Part shown: positions 7,361 to 11,192 of the stretch, one piece after another
Position numbering within the stretch: position 1 is the stretch's first letter
Layout of the letters: each line of letters opens with the position of its first letter
Assembly: GCA_003550305.1 (NCBI GenBank)
Contig: QKYT01000069.1
Location: 209,417 to 220,608 of the forward strand
Length of the DNA: 11,192 bases
Direction of reading: 5' to 3'
Origin: Glomus cerebriforme
Taxonomy: Eukaryota > Glomeromycota > Glomeromycetes > Glomerales > Glomeraceae
Notes under the pieces: generated by a model
The model's input: only the letters and a program-made list of their open reading frames with translations
Database searches by the model: none
What the model was told of the DNA's origin: nothing
Made by a program: the position numbers and the translations under genes

Positions 7361-7620
7361 TAAATGAAAATTTTTAAATAAAAATAACTTTTCATACAAT
7401 GCTCACAAAATTATGCAAATAGGTGCATTTTATTCGTTAAAACAGAGAGAATTTTATTATATAAATTCATTTTATAACAAATTTATTATCATCAAAAAAA
7501 TGAGTTTTACATCAATTTCTGTGATGTGTTAATTATGATCGTTTTTGATGTTCATAAATAACATTAAATTACTGAATAATAAATGATTTAAAAATTAAAT
7601 TAAATTACTCAAATTATTCT

Positions 7621-8646
7621 TCACCGCCTAGTATAACCTCCTTTAGCCTTAATTACATCTTCAATTCATTCTGGTATAATGTTTATTAATTTGGATAAAA
7701 ATTCATTATCCATCTCTACCCATATTTTTTGAATTGCTTCCCAAAGTTGATCTTGACTATGAATCTGAGTCTCCAATTTTCTTAAACGCCTATCTATTTC
7801 ATTCCAGAGGTGCTTAATGGGATTGAGATCAGGTGATTATGGTGGCCACTCCAGTAAATTAACATCATTACCGTCAAACCACTGTTTTGTTAGGTTTGCA
7901 GTATATTTTGGATCATTATCCTGTTGGAAAATGATATTATTCTTATCCACTTCATGCCACTGGATTGTTCCTAAAAGGTCTTCCTCCAATATTTGTCAGT
8001 ATAATTCCCCATTCATGGTTCCATAAATGCGCATAATATTGCTAACGCCAAAAGAAGAAAAACATCCCCATACCATGATATTACCACCACCAAATTTGAC
8101 TGTAGGTTTAACATGTTAGTTCCGAAGTTGTTTTTCTGGTCGTTTCCAACAATATTGGTGTCCATCTGAGCCAAAAATCATAAATTTGGACCTATCTGAC
8201 CATATGACTTTTTTTCAGTTCTCAATTGTCTACTCCCTATATTTTCTTGCAAATTTTAAACGTTGAAGCTGATGTTTTTTCTTTAGATAAGGTTTTTTGT
8301 GCTTTATTCTGGAAGATAAACTATTCCTATGTAAAGTTCTTCTTACTGTACATACACTGACATCAATTTGTTTGTCAGTTTTTAATGTTTTTTGTATATC
8401 CACTGCAGTGAAACATTCTCCAGTTGTAATAAGCTGAACAACATTTCGTTCATTATGGCCAGTAAACGTTCGTGAGCGACCTCTTCTAGGTAAATCTTTC
8501 ACAAAACCAGTAGTTTTGAACTTTGCATTTAGTCTGGTAACAGCTGACTGGCTAACATTTTCGCAGAAAGCAACATTATGAGAGGAATAACCTTCTTGAA
8601 GGAGTGTACAAATTCATGTTCATTTTTCAAAGGACATACGACCCAT
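7621..8646 (-). pseudogene. Tc1-family DD34E transposase, inactivated
   Basis: 342 codons from ATG at 8646 to a TGA at 7621-7623, full family length, with no indel. Codons 20-60 form a first helix-turn-helix with an RRGRSR linker, ~95-136 a second (SVCTVRRTLHRNSLSSRIKH). Catalytic region: D151 in IWSDRSKF, D243 in FQQDNDPKYTA, and LLEWPP to SPDLNPIKHLW. The third acidic residue of the family is Lys here (K278, GAG to AAG), 34 residues after D243, so the catalytic triad is lost even apart from the stops. Premature stops are at codons 9, 11, 139, 144, 177, 217, 270 and 327. In family context they correspond to Arg (CGA), Trp (TGG) and Gln (CAA) codons, all by C-to-T or G-to-A. The longest surviving open frame is codons 49-138 (8502-8230). 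Confidence 0.92.
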
Positions 8647-8765
8647 TTTTAATTTTATGAAAGTTCAAATAAGATAGACGAAAAAGTGGATTAAAGCCCT
8701 ATAAAAATAGTAATATATAAATTAACACTTGACAATTTCCATATATAGCAACTTTAGGTAAACAA

Positions 8766-8793
8766 AAACAATCAAAAGTAATGCATCACTATT
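8766..8793 (+). repeat. internal copy of the Tc1 end sequence (right)
   Basis: CAATCAAAAGTAATGCATCAC is close to the outer repeat (GATCAAAAGTAACGCATCAC) but points the other way from the outer right repeat. A worn partner (GTGATGTGTTAATTATGATC) lies at about 7520-7540. Confidence 0.65.
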
Positions 8794-8950
8794 TTTGAAA
8801 ATATATGAGCAAATAAATTTATTTATGTAATAATTTATAACTTAAATGACGTTATTGGATAACTCTAGTTTTCTATTTTTAGATTTTTTTTGTTTCAGAT
8901 GTCAATCATCTCTAGATCACGTGATGTTAATAGTTTTTGTTTTTTATTTC

Positions 8951-8978
8951 AATGATGCGTTACTTTTGATCGCCACTG
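8951..8978 (-). repeat. right terminal inverted repeat of the Tc1 element
   Basis: Ends TACTTTTGATCGCCACTG, complement of the left end, followed by TA. Confidence 0.85.
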
Positions 8979-9038
8979 TATCTGATTGATAATCTTGATG
9001 TACACGAATTATACCAAAATTTGGTCATCAATCAGATA
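8979..9038. repeat. inverted repeat in the right subterminal region
   Basis: TATCTGATTGAT (8979-8990) and ATCAATCAGATA (9027-9038) are exact complements, enclosing the palindrome ACCAAAATTTGGT (9013-9025). The same TATCTGATTGATAA occurs 30 bp inside the left end (3223-3236). Confidence 0.7.
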
Positions 9039-9060
9039 CCCTGCTGAAGAAAAACAAAAA

Positions 9061-9122
9061 AAATTGGGGCTCATTTAGGTCATTCTAGGGTATCCTAAAA
9101 TAACCTAAATGAGCCCCAATTT
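9061..9122. repeat. 62-bp near-perfect hairpin
   Basis: Arms 9061-9089 and 9094-9122 pair over 29 positions with two mismatches and a 4-base loop (GTAT). The outer 20 bp (AAATTGGGGCTCATTTAGGT) pair perfectly. It is richer in GC than its surroundings and sits just inside the right end of the large element, with no equivalent at the left end. Confidence 0.85.
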
Positions 9123-9127
9123 GGCAT

Positions 9128-9140
9128 CATTTTACCTGTG
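9128..9140 (-). repeat. right terminal inverted repeat of the large element
   Basis: CATTTTACCTGTG, the exact complement of 3193-3205. Followed by ATA. Confidence 0.65.
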
Positions 9141-9681
9141 ATAGAAACCCATTTGTATAATAATTTTTATTTATAATAATTATCTTTCTTTTTTTCTTAT
9201 TGTTTGTATTTGGTGTATTTAATTTAGAAACTGCAATAGCCTTTTATTTTATTTAATAATTATGAAACCTTGCTAAAACAACTATTGGATGACTGTAATT
9301 TAAATTAAATACATTAATATGTAAAATTTTAAATAATAAAAAATGTAAATAACTTTTTATTTTCTAATATATTTTTATTAGTAGTAGTTTCAGTCAACTT
9401 TTGCACTGAATTAAGGATATTTCTTTTTTTCTTCTTTATTATTTTAAGATAATTTTGCACTCCAGTTGATGGATTGTGACCTAAAATAACTATAATTCAG
9501 CTGTTTGATTTAAAAAACTAAAGAATTTATTCAATAATTTGTAGTTTTAATATATTTAAATATTTATTTTATATTATTAAAATTTGTATTCTTCATTGAA
9601 TAGAAAAAAACTTAAAAATATGTTAATTATAAAAGTAAAAAGTTTATTATACAAAAAATTACATAATACTAAATAAATCAC
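9141..9681. other. AT-rich stretch with one possible coding relic
   Basis: Outside the large element. The minus strand has an open stretch of about 56 codons (9496 down to TAA at 9329-9331) reading IIVILGHNPSTGVQNYLK, then a Lys-rich part and NSVQKLTETTTNKNILENKK. It has no Met start and no recognised motif. It may be a fossil gene fragment or chance. Nothing else is seen. Confidence 0.3.
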
Positions 9682-9848
9682 TTATTCAGCATTTCAAACT
9701 AAATAACTGATGCTATCTATAAAGTAGTTTATAATATTGGAAATCAAATTTGATTTTATTTGATTTTGGGATTCTGTGAATCCTAAAATCAACTAATCAA
9801 ATTTGATTTATCCAATATAACAGTTATTTAGTATTTCGTGCTGAATAA
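9682..9848. mobile_element. ~167-bp foldback MITE-like element
   Basis: The outer ends TTATTCAGCA (9682) and TGCTGAATAA (9839-9848) are complementary. Inside, AAACTAAATAACTG pairs with CAGTTATTTAGTATT, AATATTGG with CCAATAT, AAATCAAATTTGATT with AATCAAATTTGATTT, and TTGATTTTGGGATT with AATCCTAAAATCAA around a short CTGTG loop. The left arm has about 20 extra bases near 9710-9732. No clear target duplication was found. Confidence 0.65.
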
Positions 9849-10535
9849 CTATTAATTATTAATTAATATCACATTATAAAAAAATAACTGAGTCATTTAA
9901 TTATATTATTTTTAAAGAATTTATGAAATAAAAAATTTTTTTAAAGTTTCATTTAAATTTGAAAAATATTCATCTATAATCATTAGCAAATCTTTTATTA
10001 GAATTTTATTTCTACATTTAATTAATAATGTCTTTTTTGATTATTTATTAAAAGTAACTTATATTTCTTTAATAACATTAGTTAAGTAAGAAGTATAACT
10101 AAGTTTTTCTTTAATTATCTTATTAGATATTTTTACTTATTATAAATTCTGAATTTCTGCAATAAAATTACAATTAATAGTATAATTTGTTTAATAATTT
10201 TAACTGATTTTACATTAATTCATTTCATTTTAAATTATTAAATTCATATTTTATAGTATTTAAAGTAAAAAAATTCAAATTAATTTTATAATTTTTCTTT
10301 AACCTTTTTTTTTAAGTTTAAATTAACAAAAAGAATATAATAAAGATAATATATATCTTAATAATTATTTCTAATAGTAGTTAATATTAATATATAATAC
10401 TATTAGTATAATATTATAAGAATTTTTTGATTTTTGCAAAATCTAAATAAAAGTTAGTAATTCTGTTTTATTTTTTAAAATAGCTATTATAATATTTTTA
10501 AAATTATTATTAATTACTATAATTAATAATAATAT
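9849..10535. other. AT-rich stretch, no gene seen
   Basis: The minus strand from about 10150 to 9895 shows broken coding-like pieces (for example IIDEYFSNLNETLKKFFIS) with several TAA codons, too weak to call. A small palindrome TAATAGTA to TACTATTA lies near 10373-10407. Confidence 0.4.
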
Positions 10536-10993
10536 TATATCAAATTAGTTTTTTTTTTTTTTTTAAGACAAGTTAATCGTATTTATATATTATAATTATT
10601 GAAGTTCTAAAAAGAATACATAATTACGAAAGATAAATCACGAATATACCCTCTATGAAAAAAAAACATAACTTGTCACGCAAAGAGTAGATTCAAAAAG
10701 AAAGTCTTGTTACCAAGGACTGACNTCAATCATTATCTAAACTTTCNGACCTTGTACCTGTGATNAATCAAAATGACTAACTAATCTATCTAATAAATTG
10801 TTATGTGAATCTAATTTTAAATCCAAATGTTCATACAAAACACTATTATACATGCCTTCTGTCAATTTAGCTAATTTACTCACCTTTCTAACAACAATAT
10901 CCCCAACTCTATGTCCCTCCTTAATAACCTTATGTATCCTATCTTTCCATCTGGATAAAGCACAAAGGTCACGTGTGTATATCAAATTAGTTT
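10536..10993 (-). mobile_element. 5'-truncated poly-A retroposon (LINE-like) with target duplication
   Basis: TATATCAAATTAG occurs at 10536-10548 and again at 10978-10990 (both followed by TTT), flanking an insert of 429 bp. Read on the minus strand the insert starts at 10977 with an open frame without its own start, runs to TAG at 10737-10739, has a ~170-base 3' untranslated part, and ends in 16 A (T run 10549-10564). Its last ~110 bp start GACAAGTTA (complement of 10669-10677) and end TAACTTGTC (complement of 10567-10575), forming an inverted pair. The end matches the shorter copy at 2372-2494. Shared 3' ends, different 5' truncation points, A tails and long target duplications are the signature of LINE-machinery insertion. 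Confidence 0.8.
10737..10976 (-). pseudogene. C-terminal fragment of the retroposon protein
   Basis: About 79 codons, open from the 5' truncation point to TAG, reading TRDLCALSRWKDRIHKVIKE, then GHRVGDIVVRKVSKLAKLTE and GMYNSVLYEHLDLKLDSHNN. The codons upstream of 10977 belong to the target duplication, so the apparent start there is artificial. Two codons contain N. It is probably the C-terminus of a LINE ORF, since it lies directly before the shared 3' end, but no reverse transcriptase motif is included and the family is not recognised. A processed host mRNA is the alternative. The overlapping plus-strand frame (10798-11001) is a shadow. Confidence 0.55.
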
Positions 10994-11090
10994 ATTTATG
11001 ATGTTAAATTTATTATAATTATAATATTATAATATTTTTCATAAATAATAATTTGATTTAATAATATTTAAAAGGAAAAAGTAATTTATC
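10994..11090. other. AT-rich spacer
   Basis: Short AT palindromes such as TATAATTATAATATTATA; no gene. Confidence 0.5.
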
Positions 11091-11192
11091 GACATGGTGA
11101 TGCATCGCCACCCCACGTGACTAAAGCTCCGCACAAGCCGAGCTGGCTTGCAAGTTTTCAAGCCGAGCTGAGCTCAAGCCAAGCCAAGCCAC
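11091..11192. repeat. GC-rich repeat at the right edge (AAGCCGAGCT units)
   Basis: GC content rises abruptly at about 11090. TGGTGATGCATCGCCA (11096-11111) is a near-perfect palindrome. From 11131 CAAGCCGAGCTGGCTTG, CAAGCCGAGCTGAGCT and CAAGCCAAGCCAAGCC follow, with internal self-complementarity (CAAGCC and GGCTTG). It looks like the start of a dispersed or satellite repeat that continues outside the window. Confidence 0.6.

Larger units (their letters stand above)
7333..8978 (-). mobile_element. Tc1-type transposon (Tc1/mariner), inactive
   Basis: 1646 bp. The first 25 or so bases (AGTGGCGATCAAAAGTAACG and onward from 7334) match the complement of the right end up to 8978. The left tip reads TAGTGG where the right gives CAGTGG. 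TA flanks it at 7331-7332 and 8979-8980; removing the element rebuilds CAGATATCTGATTGATAA of the host element. A second, diverged copy of the end sequence lies about 190 bp inside each end in inverted orientation (near 7519-7545 and 8766-8793), giving long structured ends. It carries one minus-strand transposase pseudogene. Confidence 0.9.
3193..9140. mobile_element. large decayed DNA transposon, CACTA-like by structure, with nested elements
   Basis: The 13-base sequence CACAGGTAAAATG at 3193-3205 is repeated exactly in inverted orientation at 9128-9140. The bases directly outside are ATA on both sides (3190-3192 and 9141-9143), a possible 3-bp target duplication. Both ends carry subterminal repeats with the same core (TTCGACC or GGTCGAA: 3477, 3488, 3548, 3619, 3638, 3689, 3708 on the left; 7013 and 7231 on the right) and the 14-base TATCTGATTGATAA (3223 and 8979). 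Short inverted repeats starting CAC, 3-bp duplications and subterminal repeat arrays are features of the CACTA (CMC/EnSpm) superfamily. No transposase of that superfamily was recognised, so this is a non-autonomous or heavily decayed member. It carries a multi-exon gene and has been hit by a foldback MITE and a Tc1 element. Without those insertions it would be about 3.7 kb. Confidence 0.65.

Noticed and set aside
7817..8026. Plus-strand 69-codon open frame
   Set aside because: Antisense to the conserved catalytic region of the Tc1 transposase.
9061..9122. Rho-independent terminator or microRNA precursor
   Set aside because: The context is eukaryotic and lies within a transposon end; there is no evidence of transcription, so only the structure is reported.
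10798..11001. Plus-strand 67-codon open frame
   Set aside because: Antisense of the retroposon protein and crosses the element boundary into the target duplication.

Overview
The window looks like nuclear DNA of an AT-rich fungus. An arbuscular mycorrhizal fungus (Rhizophagus-like) is my best guess. The reasons are the very low GC content, short spliceosomal introns of about 60-80 bp, a fungal-style Pro-rich single-pass membrane protein tail, and a dense layer of decayed DNA transposons and retroposons. The taxon is an inference from style, not proven. Only one reading frame looks like an intact host gene, and it is cut by the left edge.

Layout. 1-495 (+) is the 3' end of a Pro-rich, single-pass membrane protein gene. 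496-3192 is AT-rich intergenic DNA. It holds two diverged relics of one gene family in opposite orientations (1277-1687 minus, 2049-2215 plus), a 5'-truncated poly-A retroposon with a 14-bp target duplication (2372-2494), and a decayed telomere-like hexamer array (2941-2982). 3193-9140 reads as one ~5.9-kb DNA transposon with a 13-bp terminal inverted repeat beginning CACAGG, an ATA target duplication and GGTCGAA-type subterminal repeats at both ends (CACTA-like by structure). It carries a multi-exon gene on the plus strand (about 3921-6779) that is split by many premature stops, nearly all explicable as CGA to TGA. Two other elements are nested in it: a 550-bp foldback MITE inside one intron (5380-5929) and a 1646-bp Tc1-type element with a dead minus-strand transposase (7333-8978).

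9141-11192 is again AT-rich. It holds a ~167-bp foldback MITE (9682-9848), a second and longer copy of the same retroposon family with a 13-16-bp target duplication (10536-10993), and a GC-rich AAGCCGAGCT-type repeat running off the right edge.

How it fits together. The nesting gives a relative chronology: the large element landed first, then the MITE and the Tc1 element inserted into it. All coding parts then decayed mainly by C-to-T and G-to-A transitions with little frame disruption, as expected for methylation-driven or RIP-like mutation. No RNA genes, CRISPR arrays or prokaryotic operons were seen. Most calls on repeats rest on direct reading of inverted and direct repeats; family names are inferred from structure and motifs, without database searches.
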